From: Deltaproteobacteria bacterium
GTDB lineage: Bacteria; Desulfobacterota; Binatia; UBA9968
Length of the DNA: 37,747 nucleotides
Assembly: GCA_009379725.1 (NCBI GenBank)
Contig: WHTF01000025.1
Coordinates: 1-37,747, forward strand
Reading direction: 5' to 3'
Shown: positions 1 through 7,955 of the stretch, one piece after another
Numbering within the stretch: the first letter of the stretch is position 1
Layout: each line of letters starts with the position of its first letter
Notes under the pieces: model-generated
Told to the model about the DNA's origin: nothing
The model's database searches: none
What the model saw: only the letters and a program-made list of their open reading frames with translations
Position numbers and translations under genes: made by a program

Positions 1-785
1 GTGTGATGATTCAATGTTTTCATCAACCACGGCACCCAACCGATCCCGCCTTCGAAGAAGGCAAAGCGCAAGGTCGGAAATCTGTCCAGCACGCCGCTCA
101 TGATGAGACGCGCCGCGCTCACCATATACGTAAGCGGGAACCCAAGAGCCGTGGCGAGCATTTTAAACCCGTCATAGCGGTCGCTGCCCACCAGCCAGGG
201 GTGGCAATCCTGCGCTTCGAAGATGCGCGTCCCCGGATGCACGAGAATCGGCACATCCAGTTTGGCGACTTCTTCGTAGAACGGCCATAGGACTTCGGCG
301 TCGAGATCGCAGTTTTGATGGCCGCCCATTAATTTCACGCCTTTGAAACCGAGTTGCGTGACAGAGCGCCTGAGTTCACGAATGGCTTCGTCGACATCAG
401 GCAAGTAAACCCATGAGATGCCGATGAATCGGGCTTCGCCGGCAATGTCCTCCGCCACTGTATCGTTGTAGGCCCGCGCCATGGCGTTACCCAAAGAAGA
501 CTCGACTTTGTAAATAAGCGGGCGGTTATCGGGGATCACCACCTGAAAGTCGAAACCTTCCCGCTCCATGACGTCGTGACGAATATCGAGATTCCAGCGC
601 GTTTCGCTGAACGAATGAATCTTCTTGCCGTCGCGGTAATAGGTCGCGGCGTCGCCGGGAAACTTCTCGCCGTAACGAATCATGGTACCGGCATCTTTTT
701 TTATCTCGACGTGCCCGCGCCCAGGATGATCGACCCGCTCGATGAAACGAACCGGCCAGTAGTGAGTATCGCCATCAATGTACAT
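1..785 (-). CDS. Amidohydrolase_2 family metal-dependent hydrolase, C-terminus cut by the window edge
   Basis: The reverse frame stays open for 261 codons from an ATG at 785 to the window edge, so the C-terminus is missing. The N-terminal DGDTH motif (D6, H8) and the strand ending in ILVHPG (H183) are the first metal ligands of the PF04909 TIM-barrel hydrolases related to ACMSD. The later catalytic Asp would lie outside the window. The stretch FEGGIGWVPW near the cut is also typical of the family. Known members decarboxylate or hydrolyse aromatic or small organic acids in the cytoplasm; the substrate here is unknown. The frame is also open upstream of the ATG, so a longer start such as the TTG near 881 is possible. 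It is transcribed divergently from the MFS gene at 951. Confidence 0.85.
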   Translation of the reverse strand, partial: MYIDGDTHYWPVRFIERVDHPGRGHVEIKKDAGTMIRYGEKFPGDAATYYRDGKKIHSFSETRWNLDIRHDVMEREGFDFQVVIPDNRPLIYKVESSLGNAMARAYNDTVAEDIAGEARFIGISWVYLPDVDEAIRELRRSVTQLGFKGVKLMGGHQNCDLDAEVLWPFYEEVAKLDVPILVHPGTRIFEAQDCHPWLVGSDRYDGFKMLATALGFPLTYMVSAARLIMSGVLDRFPTLRFAFFEGGIGWVPWLMKTLNHH

Positions 786-950
786 GCGCACCCCGTCGAA
801 GAAATTTTGTTCCAATGTTACGCGGCGGATTCTATTCCTATCATCGGGTACGTCAAACGGACCGATGGTTTTCCACGCCAAAGTTGACGCTTGCGCCGGC
901 AACAGCTACATTGCGGTGCACATTCAAATCGCTTTCACCTTCGATTCATA

Positions 951-2201
951 GTGGCACAAGACACACACACTCCCAACGATCGCGCCGGACCGATCCGGCC
1001 GTGGTCATCCCTTCTGATCCGGGACTATCGACTGATTTTCATCGCCATTCTTTGCGCAAACACATCGATGCACATGCGCAACGTCGCCAGCTTGTACCAG
1101 GTCTACCAGCTCTCCGGATCCTCGGTGCAACTTGGCCTAGCCGGTTTTTTTCAGGCATTACCGTTCATTTTTTTCGGTCTTTTCGGCGGCGTGCTGGCGG
1201 ACACGTATAATCGTAAAAAGTTGATCCTTTACACTGCCACATTCAACTTACTGCCGGGAGTGGCGCTGGGAACATTGACGGCTACCGGAGTCGTCGAGGT
1301 CTGGCATATCAACACGTTGAATGTCTTGACCTCGTCCCTACAGGTCCTCGGCGGCCCGGCGCGCCAGGCCATCATTCCGAGCTTGATTCCCCAATCGCAT
1401 CTTTTAAACGCGGTCACTTTGTCCACCCTCATGATGCAGGGAACTCAATTGACAGCGCCGGTTTTTGCAGGATTTCTCATCGATATCTTCGGTATTGATA
1501 CTTCCTATTTCGCCGATGCTTTGTTGCTGGTGCCGGCATTGTGTTGCGTGCTATTAGTTCGCAGTTCCGGGCAACCCCAGGGCGCTCGCAGGCAGGTCAG
1601 TTGGCGCAGCCTCATCGAGGGATTCGAGTTTCTCTATCATACGCGTATCATTCTTTCGCTCTTTCTCCTCGATTTCTTCGCCGTCTTATTCGGCTTTTAT
1701 CGTCCGATATTGCCGATTTTCGCCGATGACGTGTTCGATGTCGGAGCACGGGGATTGGGTGCGCTCTATGCCGCGCCGGCGATCGGAGCCCTGATCGGCT
1801 CCGGGATATTACTGACCGCCGGTGATATCAAGCGCAAAGGAGCAGTATCGATCATCGGCACGCTGCTCTTCGCCTTGAGCCTGGGATTGTTGGGAATATC
1901 GAAATGGTTTTGGATGGGACTCATCGCCGTCGGGGTGCTGGGATTTAGCGACGCGATCAGCGTCGCCATACGCCGCACCGTGGTGCAGATCCTCGCCCCT
2001 GACGACATGCGTGGGCGTGCAACGAGCTTTCTAACGGTCTTTGCTCAAACGACCAACGCTCTCGGCGCGGTCATCGCCGGCGCCGGGGCCGCGCTGCTCG
2101 GCGCTCCCAACGCCGCACTCCTGGGCTGCATACTCTGCACCGTGATGGTTCTAGGTGTTTGCTGGGCGATCCCCCAGCTGTGGAGTTACCGGTCGAGGTA
2201 A
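951..2201 (+). CDS. MFS transporter, EntS/DHA3-like
   Basis: This is a 416-residue hydrophobic protein with about twelve membrane segments. It begins after a short polar N-terminus with RDYRLIFIA, the usual entry into helix 1 of the MFS_3 (PF05977) group. The loop after helix 2, GVLADTYNRKK, matches the MFS motif A region (GxLaDrxGRkk). I prefer the GTG at 951; the frame is also open from a TTG at 891 and no clear Shine-Dalgarno decides between them. The family exports siderophores, drugs or other small molecules by proton antiport in the inner membrane; the substrate here cannot be read from sequence. It is the first of five MFS genes of this general type in the window. A GTTCAA repeat cluster follows its stop codon. 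Confidence 0.88.
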   Translation: MAQDTHTPNDRAGPIRPWSSLLIRDYRLIFIAILCANTSMHMRNVASLYQVYQLSGSSVQLGLAGFFQALPFIFFGLFGGVLADTYNRKKLILYTATFNLLPGVALGTLTATGVVEVWHINTLNVLTSSLQVLGGPARQAIIPSLIPQSHLLNAVTLSTLMMQGTQLTAPVFAGFLIDIFGIDTSYFADALLLVPALCCVLLVRSSGQPQGARRQVSWRSLIEGFEFLYHTRIILSLFLLDFFAVLFGFYRPILPIFADDVFDVGARGLGALYAAPAIGALIGSGILLTAGDIKRKGAVSIIGTLLFALSLGLLGISKWFWMGLIAVGVLGFSDAISVAIRRTVVQILAPDDMRGRATSFLTVFAQTTNALGAVIAGAGAALLGAPNAALLGCILCTVMVLGVCWAIPQLWSYRSR

Positions 2202-2202
2202 A

Positions 2203-2260
2203 ACCTTCAACTGCCGTTCAAACGTTCAATGGTTCAAGGTTCAACGTTGAAGAACAACCG
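2203..2260. repeat. GTTCAA repeat cluster between convergent genes
   Basis: Four copies of GTTCAA start at 2216, 2224, 2232 and 2239, a period of 7-8 bp, preceded by CTTCAA and followed by a reversed copy, GTTGAA. The cluster begins right after the MFS stop codon and lies before the end of the converging rlmD-like gene. Related clusters occur in at least five other gaps of this window. A terminator role is possible but there is no clear T tract. Confidence 0.7.
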
Positions 2261-2351
2261 ATTAGTTAGTTAGGCACTAGGACCTGCCTCTGTAGGAAAT
2301 TGAAACTCGGCAATGGAATCACAAGCAACAGCGAGTTTGCAAGCCATGATG

Positions 2352-3641
2352 CTACGCTCTCGTCAGCGAAACAACCGTTTCCACTTGCTCGGTTTGCGGG
2401 AACATGTCAAAAGGCTGCAGCGACCGCACGCGATAATCCTGGCTGACGAGCCTATCAAGGTCGCGCGCCAAACTCTTGGGGTCGCAGGAGACATAAATTA
2501 TTTTGGCGGCAGCCACCGACAAGGTCGCGTCCATGGCCGCTGCCTGAACGCCCTTCCTCGGCGGATTGAGCACGATGACATCGATGGGCCCGAGCGTTTT
2601 TTTGGCTTCCGCCAGTTTTTCCGCGGCATCGCCCGCGAAGAAACGGCAATTCGATATGCCGTTTCTTCGCGCATTCTGCTTCGCCGTAGCTATCGAAATC
2701 GCACTGTCGTCGATTCCCCAGACAAGATGGGCGCCGCTGGCCACATAAAGAGATATCGGCCCGACACCGCAATAGAGATCGAGCACGGTCTCGCGGCCGC
2801 TAAGGACCGCCATTTCGGTTACCTTATCGTAGAGTTTTTTGGCCGTGGACGGGTTGGCCTGAGAAAATACGCCGGCGGGAAATGCAAATTTCAACGAGCC
2901 GACTTGTTCGAGTAGAGTGTCGCGGCCGGCGATAAGACGGTAACGATCTCCCCATATCACGTTGCCGCGCTGTTCGTTGACATTCTGGATAACGCCGCTG
3001 ACGAAAGAGAATTTCCTGCTCAGAGAGCGAGCCAGCGCGCCTCCCTGAGAAAAATCGCGATGCCGGGTCACCAAGGTCACGCTTAGCTCGCGCTGGGCAA
3101 AACTGTATCGGAAGTCCAGATAGCGCAGCTGACCGCTGTCGTTTCTTTCGTCATAAGGCTCGATGCCCAGCTCAAGCACCTTCTTTTTCAGGTATTGAAG
3201 GACCTGATTTACCGGGCGGGGATGAACCGGACAGGAAGAGATATCGATGACCCGATGCGTCCCCGGCACATACAGGCCGGTTGCCACTTCGCCACGACTG
3301 CTGCGCACGACCAATTTGACGCGCGCCCGATAGCCCAGCCGGTGCGGCGAAGCGATCACCGGCGGCACGTCAAGATGAGCGAGCGATGGATAGGCGGCTA
3401 GGGCGCGAGCTACGGTCTCTCCTTTTTTTAGCAACTGTTCGGGATAAGGGACGTTAACCAGAGGACAGCCAATACAGTGCGGGTAATGCGGGCAAGACGG
3501 CTCGTACGGGTCCTGCGATTGATGACCGCGCTGCGGCGACGGCTTCGATCGCGGATCGCGGCTCGTGCGAGAGAATCGTCGATCGCTCGCCGGCCCCGGC
3601 GGACTTCCCCGGTACGAAGTATTTCTAGATTTATGATTCAC
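2352..3641 (-). CDS. rlmD: 23S rRNA (uracil-5-)-methyltransferase, RlmD/RumA family
   Basis: The enzyme should methylate C5 of a uridine in 23S rRNA using SAM. The sequence shows a [4Fe-4S] signature C50-x5-C56-x2-C59 with the fourth cysteine at C137, the SAM loop LDLYCGVGP (288-296), the NPPRKG motif (359-364), the nucleophile C386 in VSCDP and the general base E421 in QVETVV. The 429-residue length is typical. The first 49 residues are a basic, low-complexity extension and I see no TRAM domain before the Fe-S motif. The usual acidic residue before PPRKG is Asn here. The start is a GTG at 3641; an internal start would remove part of the extension. RlmD as opposed to the RlmCD or TrmA-like branches is inferred from the cysteine pattern. 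Confidence 0.9.
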   Translation of the reverse strand: MNHKSRNTSYRGSPPGPASDRRFSRTSRDPRSKPSPQRGHQSQDPYEPSCPHYPHCIGCPLVNVPYPEQLLKKGETVARALAAYPSLAHLDVPPVIASPHRLGYRARVKLVVRSSRGEVATGLYVPGTHRVIDISSCPVHPRPVNQVLQYLKKKVLELGIEPYDERNDSGQLRYLDFRYSFAQRELSVTLVTRHRDFSQGGALARSLSRKFSFVSGVIQNVNEQRGNVIWGDRYRLIAGRDTLLEQVGSLKFAFPAGVFSQANPSTAKKLYDKVTEMAVLSGRETVLDLYCGVGPISLYVASGAHLVWGIDDSAISIATAKQNARRNGISNCRFFAGDAAEKLAEAKKTLGPIDVIVLNPPRKGVQAAAMDATLSVAAAKIIYVSCDPKSLARDLDRLVSQDYRVRSLQPFDMFPQTEQVETVVSLTRA

Positions 3642-3769
3642 TCAAAGACCATACCGGCCATCGGCACCCGGGTCAATTGCGATAATCTTCTCAACCGAGA
3701 GACAAGGTGTTAAATTAGCGCTCGCGCGGCCCGATTTATCAGTATAAAAATTTATCTTTCGAGCAGGTG

Positions 3770-4657
3770 ATGGCAGAATCATTTCAAGATCTCTTTCGGG
3801 TTACCTTGCTGGGCACAGGAGCGCCGCCGCCGGTGTTGAATCGTTTCGGGCCGAGCACGCTGGTCGAAGCCGGCCGCGAAAAATTTATTTTCGATGCCGG
3901 GCGCGGTGCGATGCAGCGGTTGCACCAACTGCGGGTGCCTTTTGCCGACATAACCGGCTTGCTTCTCACACACCATCATTCGGATCACGTCGTGGGCTTC
4001 GCCGATCTTTGGCTTACCGGCTGGATCGGCCGGCCCTGGGGAAGGCGCAAAGTTCCTCTCAAGGTCTGGGGTCCCGAAGGCACCCGACAAATGATGCACC
4101 ATCTGCCGTTGGCATTTGCCGTGGATCTTCGCGTTCGGAGCAGGAGCTACCCCAGCGAAGGCGCAGAACTAGCCGCTGAAGAGATCAAGGAAGGCGTCGT
4201 TTATACGCAGAACGGCGTAACGATTACGGCGTTCGAAGTGGATCATGGCGGCGAAGAGCTGCCGGCCTTTGGCTACCGCATCGACTACCAGGGCCGGTCC
4301 GCCGTATTGTCGGGAGACACGACATTTAACGAAAACCTCATACGCCATGCGCAGGGGACCGATCTCATCGTTCATGAAGTCACCGCCACCGCCGGCAGTG
4401 CCGCCGAGAGTCCGGAACAGCTAAGAAGAATCGGCAGTAATCACACCACGCCGGAGCAGGCCGGCGAAGTGTTTGCGCGCGTCAAACCGAAACTCGCGGT
4501 CTATAACCACCTCTTGCTCTTCGGCGGCGCAACGGCCGATGATTTGATCCCGGCAACGCGCAAGAACTATTCCGGACCGCTCTTGGTAGGAGAAGATTTG
4601 ATGCGCCTCGACATGGGCGCAAACGTTGAAGCACAAAGATTCAACGAAGCAAAGTAA
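3770..4657 (+). CDS. MBL-fold metallo-hydrolase, RNase Z/AtsA-like
   Basis: This 295-residue protein has the metallo-beta-lactamase fold throughout. The N-terminal strand LLGTGAPPP and the zinc motif THHHSDH (HxHxDH) are followed by SGDTTFNENL (Asp ligand), NHTTPEQAGEVF and YNHLLLF (last His). This layout is that of the RNase Z/arylsulfatase AtsA branch rather than of glyoxalase II or beta-lactamases. The enzyme is probably a cytoplasmic two-zinc hydrolase of a phosphodiester, sulfate ester or lactone; the exosite arm of true tRNase Z is not evident, so tRNA processing is unlikely. A GTG lies directly before the ATG at 3770; I chose the ATG, which follows GAGCAGG. It is divergent from the rlmD-like gene. 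Confidence 0.88.
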   Translation: MAESFQDLFRVTLLGTGAPPPVLNRFGPSTLVEAGREKFIFDAGRGAMQRLHQLRVPFADITGLLLTHHHSDHVVGFADLWLTGWIGRPWGRRKVPLKVWGPEGTRQMMHHLPLAFAVDLRVRSRSYPSEGAELAAEEIKEGVVYTQNGVTITAFEVDHGGEELPAFGYRIDYQGRSAVLSGDTTFNENLIRHAQGTDLIVHEVTATAGSAAESPEQLRRIGSNHTTPEQAGEVFARVKPKLAVYNHLLLFGGATADDLIPATRKNYSGPLLVGEDLMRLDMGANVEAQRFNEAK

Positions 4658-4665
4658 ATAGCCGG

Positions 4666-4767
4666 TTATTCGCCGATAATCTTCACGAGCACCCGTTTGC
4701 GTCTTCTGCCATCGAACTCGCCGTAGAAGATCTGTTCCCACGGACCGAAATCTAACTGGCCTCCAGT
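4666..4767 (-). pseudogene. C-terminal relic of YjbQ (UPF0047) family gene
   Basis: On the minus strand, just downstream of the MBL gene, an open segment of about 33 codons reads [16 protein letters not shown] and continues to KIIGE followed by TAA. This matches the last strands of YjbQ/UPF0047 proteins (GxWQxIFxxEFDGPR, ending near VxVxGE). A full YjbQ is about 130-140 residues; here the frame meets an in-frame TGA directly upstream (4768-4770) and no upstream frame restores the rest. I read it as a decayed or truncated gene. The match is to remembered family consensus and was not searched. Confidence 0.65.
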
Positions 4768-4794
4768 TCATGAATCTTGCTCCTAAAGCTCCCG

Positions 4795-4822
4795 TTTGAT
4801 CTATTCTCTAAGAATTTATACA
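4795..4822 (+). promoter_or_regulatory. Possible sigma70-type promoter for the carboxyltransferase gene
   Basis: TTGATC at 4796-4801 and TATACA at 4817-4822 are separated by 15 bp. Each matches four of six consensus bases. The site lies about 90 bp before the ATG at 4913, in AT-richer DNA than the flanks. The call rests on hexamer matches only. Confidence 0.3.
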
Positions 4823-4867
4823 AACTATGGGAGCATGAGTACACCCACCGACAGCGAAGTGGCTGTC

Positions 4868-4898
4868 GTTGAACATTTGAACAACTGTTGAACAGTTG
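4868..4898. repeat. TTGAAC cluster with palindrome directly before a ribosome binding site
   Basis: Three TTGAAC copies start at 4869, 4877 and 4888. The last lies within a perfect 17-nt palindrome, CAACTGTT-G-AACAGTTG (4882-4898), which ends a few bases before the GGAGG at 4903-4907. The position between a possible promoter and the start codon would suit an operator, but the same hexamer recurs in unrelated gaps, so a dispersed repeat is equally likely. Confidence 0.6.
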
Positions 4899-4912
4899 AT
4901 TCCGGAGGCTAG

Positions 4913-6373
4913 ATGAGCGAGATCCGATTTATCGATACAACCGTGCGTGACGGCAATCAGAGCCTGTGGGCGCTCAATATGCGGGTTGGCGCCATGCTGC
5001 CCATCGCCGAACAAATGGACCAGGCGGGCTTCGAGTCGATGGAATTTTTCCTCAGCGTCATGTTCAAAAAGTATGTGCGCGAACACAAGGAAAACCCTTG
5101 GGAATGGGTTCGCGAGGGTACCCGCCGCATCAAGAAGACCCATCTGCGGTATCACGGCGGCATGCACAGCGCCTTTGAGAAGACACCGCATTGCATTCTC
5201 AAGCTCCTGATCGAACGACTGGTCTCCTACGGCCTCACTGTGACACGGACATCGAACTGCTGGAACGACTTCGCCGAATTTAAGGAAGAGATCGCCGACT
5301 TAAAGAAAACCGGCATGGACACCGTCGCCAACCTGATCTATTCGGTCTCACCGCGGCACACCGACGACTACTACGCCAGAAAGGCGAAAGAAGCGGCCGC
5401 GGCGCAACCCTGGCGCATCTGCTTTAAAGACGTAGGCGGCCTGCTGACGCCGGAGCGCGCGCGCACTCTGATCCCGGTCGTGCTGGAAAGCGCCGGCAAA
5501 ATCCCGGTCGAATTTCATGCGCACTGCAACAGCGGCCAAGCCCCCCTTTGCTATCTTGAAGGCGTCAAGCTCGGCATGAGAATCCTCCATACTGCCGTGC
5601 CGCCGCTGGCCAACGGCTCGTCGCAACCATCGATTTTCAACATCGCGCAAAACCTCCGCGCCCTGGGCTACACGCCGGCGGTGGATTTGAAACCCCTCGA
5701 AGCGGTCGAAAAACATTTTACGGCCGTGGCAAGGAAAGACGGTTTGCCCATGGGTAAACCCGTCGAGTACGATCAATCACAATACTCGCACCAAGTGCCC
5801 GGCGGCATGATCTCCAACATGCGCCACCAACTCAAAATCGTCGGCATGGAGCACAAGATGGACGCGGCATTGGAAGAAGCGGCTCATGTGCGAAAAGATT
5901 TCGGTTACCCGATCATGGTCACGCCGCTGTCCCAATACGTAGGCACGCAGGCGGCCATCAACGTGCTGCTCGGCGAGCGCTACAAAGAAGTCCCCGATCA
6001 AGTCATCCAGTACGCGCTGGGGTTCTGGGGCAAAGAAGCGGTTGAGGTCATGGACGCCGATGTGAAGGACAAGATCTTGAGCCGGCCGCGCGCCAAAGAA
6101 TGGACCCAATGGGAACAACCCGAACCGACGCTTCACGAAGTTCGGCAGAGATTCGGCGTCCAACTCTCGGACGAAGAATTGATTCTGCGCTTTTTCGCCG
6201 GCGACGACTACGTCAATGCCTTGCCCGACGGCGGCAAGCCGCGCGAGTATCTAAACGGCGATCAACCGCTGGTGAAACTGATCGAACAACTCAGCAAACG
6301 CAAAGACTCCAATCAAATTTATATCAAGCGGCCGGGCTTCTCGATCAGGATGGAAAAGCGCTCGGCAATCTAG
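4913..6373 (+). CDS. Biotin-dependent carboxyltransferase subunit (pyruvate carboxylase B / OadA / 5S-like)
   Basis: The protein is a 486-residue DRE-TIM barrel of the HMGL-like superfamily followed by the conserved PYC/OADA helical domain. IDTTVRDGNQSLW (metal ligand D8), FKDVGGLL (K172, the lysine carbamylated in this family) and HAHCNSG (metal ligands H202 and H204) are all present. Related subunits move a carboxyl group between biotin and pyruvate, oxaloacetate or propionyl-CoA. There is no C-terminal biotinyl domain (no MKM lysine motif), and no biotin carboxylase or carrier gene lies nearby, so partners must be encoded elsewhere or the acceptor differs. GGAGG lies six bases before the ATG. 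The acceptor substrate is not certain. Confidence 0.85.
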   Translation: MSEIRFIDTTVRDGNQSLWALNMRVGAMLPIAEQMDQAGFESMEFFLSVMFKKYVREHKENPWEWVREGTRRIKKTHLRYHGGMHSAFEKTPHCILKLLIERLVSYGLTVTRTSNCWNDFAEFKEEIADLKKTGMDTVANLIYSVSPRHTDDYYARKAKEAAAAQPWRICFKDVGGLLTPERARTLIPVVLESAGKIPVEFHAHCNSGQAPLCYLEGVKLGMRILHTAVPPLANGSSQPSIFNIAQNLRALGYTPAVDLKPLEAVEKHFTAVARKDGLPMGKPVEYDQSQYSHQVPGGMISNMRHQLKIVGMEHKMDAALEEAAHVRKDFGYPIMVTPLSQYVGTQAAINVLLGERYKEVPDQVIQYALGFWGKEAVEVMDADVKDKILSRPRAKEWTQWEQPEPTLHEVRQRFGVQLSDEELILRFFAGDDYVNALPDGGKPREYLNGDQPLVKLIEQLSKRKDSNQIYIKRPGFSIRMEKRSAI

Positions 6374-6377
6374 AAAG

Positions 6378-6407
6378 AGTAGGGAACGGTCGCGACCGTT
6401 CCCTACT
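6378..6407. terminator. Perfect 30-bp palindrome, probable bidirectional terminator
   Basis: AGTAGGGAACGGTCG (6378-6392) is followed with no spacer by its exact reverse complement (6393-6407), then TTTG. It starts four bases after the carboxyltransferase stop, between two convergent genes. The position favours transcription termination on both strands. The zero-length spacer and exact match also fit a dispersed palindromic repeat, for which I see only this copy. Confidence 0.6.
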
Positions 6408-6478
6408 TTGTCGTACGCCGAAGCGGAGTCGGACGAGCGCAACGCAGCAGCTGGACGTTTTCACCAGCGTGCAACGTG

Positions 6479-7120
6479 CTAAGGATCGTCGCCGTCCAGC
6501 GTGCCTACTTCGCACAAATGGCTGGTGTCGCCCCAGGTTTGCAGAAACCAATTCCCTTGTTCGTAGTTAAATACGTTCAACCCGGCGTTGGTGAACTCAA
6601 ACCGGCGCGGTGCATCGAAAGGAATTGAAAAAGTATGGCGGAACAGCCCGCTCAGCACTCCGCCGTGGGTGACAACGACAATGGTCTCGCCCAAATGCTT
6701 CGGGGCGATTTCTGTGAGATAAGCGACATTGCGCGCGACCTGCTGCCGCACACTCTCCCCTCCTGGAATAACGTAATCCGGACCCACGGTTCGGTGCAGA
6801 CGATGTTCTTCCGGAAATTTCGCTTTGATCTCTTCCCCATTAAGACCCTGAAAGATGCCAAGATGCCGTTCCCGCAACCGGGCATCGGTCACGATCGGGT
6901 GGCCGGTCACATCAACGATCATTTTAGCCGTGTGCACAGCGCGGCCAAGGTCGCTGCTGTATAGGCACGTAAAGTTTTCCCGCGCTAGTCGTATTCCCAA
7001 AGCCTTGGCTTGGGCAACGCCCTTTTCAGTGAGATCGCTGTCAAGATGGCCCTGGCGTATGCCCCTGTGATTCCACTGCGTCTGCCCATGGCGCACAACG
7101 ATGAATTGCGTTCGATTCAT
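6479..7120 (-). CDS. Histidine phosphatase family protein (phosphoglycerate-mutase-like)
   Basis: IVVRHGQTQWN near the N-terminus carries the RHG motif whose histidine is phosphorylated, and VVTHGGVLSG near residue 150 carries the second catalytic His. The length of 213 residues is typical of the cofactor-independent-looking small phosphatases such as CobC and GpmB/PhoE types, which hydrolyse phosphate monoesters in the cytoplasm. The substrate cannot be assigned. I chose the ATG at 7120, with GAGG ten bases upstream, over a TTG at 7138. It converges with the carboxyltransferase gene and diverges from the VOC gene. Confidence 0.9.
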   Translation of the reverse strand: MNRTQFIVVRHGQTQWNHRGIRQGHLDSDLTEKGVAQAKALGIRLARENFTCLYSSDLGRAVHTAKMIVDVTGHPIVTDARLRERHLGIFQGLNGEEIKAKFPEEHRLHRTVGPDYVIPGGESVRQQVARNVAYLTEIAPKHLGETIVVVTHGGVLSGLFRHTFSIPFDAPRRFEFTNAGLNVFNYEQGNWFLQTWGDTSHLCEVGTLDGDDP

Positions 7121-7286
7121 GAATTCTAGACCTCGCAATCATGCTTAGTCTCACGCAGTGGATACCAATGTCAAATGTAATGACGCGCGAAGAATCGCCG
7201 CGATCAACCGGTATCGATACCAGCTTCTTGACAATTTTCAGACCCATGACCTACAAGGAACAGGAGTACCGGATGGAGGTCCAGCC

Positions 7287-7730
7287 ATGTTTGCAAAAAT
7301 CCGCCATATCGCGATGTACACGCACAATCACGGCGCCGTAACCAATTTTTATCAGACCCTGTTTGGAATGAGACGAATGACCAGCGGCACTGTCGATGAA
7401 ACCGGCAAGCAAAATGCCAACCGTGGCCATATCAGCGACGGGGTGATCGGCATGGCCATACTGCCGCGCTACCCTGGAATACAGTCCGGCATGGACCACT
7501 ATGGCTTCGAAGTCTCGGACATTAAAGACTTCGTGCGCCGTATGGGACGGGATTACCCCAGTGTTAAGATCGCCAAAGGACTCGAATACGTGCCCTTTGC
7601 CGGATTGCGCAGTTACGACCCGGCCGGCACACAGTTCGACATCGCTCAAGCGAACGTCGGCAACGTGAGAAAGACTTTCAGAAATGCTGTCTCGGACAAC
7701 ATTTTATATCCGATCCCGACGGCGTGTTGA
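7287..7730 (+). CDS. VOC (glyoxalase/dioxygenase superfamily) protein with probable C-terminal frameshift
   Basis: An ATG at 7287 follows GGAGGT by six bases. The protein opens with KIRHIAMYTHN, the first VOC strand and metal His, then MDHYGFEVSD with a second His, and SYDPAGTQFDIAQ. VOC proteins are small metal-dependent isomerases, lyases or dioxygenases. After about residue 130 this frame gives an unremarkable tail ending at 7730. The -1 frame from about 7679 instead reads LGQHFISDPDGVLIDMSEE and stops at 7748-7750, a natural VOC-like end. A one-base loss near 7675-7685, real or from sequencing, is the simplest explanation. The intended product would be about 154 residues. The function is otherwise unknown. 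Confidence 0.75.
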   Translation: MFAKIRHIAMYTHNHGAVTNFYQTLFGMRRMTSGTVDETGKQNANRGHISDGVIGMAILPRYPGIQSGMDHYGFEVSDIKDFVRRMGRDYPSVKIAKGLEYVPFAGLRSYDPAGTQFDIAQANVGNVRKTFRNAVSDNILYPIPTAC

Positions 7731-7806
7731 TCGATATGTCAGAAGAGTGACACCGGCACAAACTATGGGCAACGGTTTTGTTCAAGCGAAGGCGTCGCGC
7801 TCGTGT

Positions 7807-7911
7807 GTCATTCTGAGGAACAGAGTGACGAAAAGCCTGCTTTTCATTGCCGTTGATCGGGCAGGCCAGGACAAAGCAAAAACAGATCCTTCACTTCGCG
7901 TTCAGGATGAC
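7807..7911. repeat. MITE-like element with GTCATTCTGA ends
   Basis: The 205-bp gap between the VOC and Lon-N-domain genes holds a segment starting GTCATTCTGA and ending TCAGGATGAC, inverted ends that match at nine of ten positions about 105 bp apart. Elements with this kind of end are common short dispersed repeats in many bacteria. No coding frame is evident in it. I see no second copy in the window. Confidence 0.5.
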
Positions 7912-7955
7912 GGTTGCTTGTAACTAAAGAACAGCAAATTTCTGCGATAAGCGGG

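Noticed and set aside
2203-2260. GTTCAA clusters as a CRISPR array or tRNA T-loop remnants
   Set aside because: The units are only hexamers with 7-11 bp periods, with no 25-40 bp repeats or unique spacers. No cloverleaf can be folded around them by eye.
4421-4771. A 116-codon minus-strand frame crossing the end of the MBL gene and the yjbQ relic
   Set aside because: Most of it is antisense to the MBL gene and it is in a different frame from the YjbQ-like segment.
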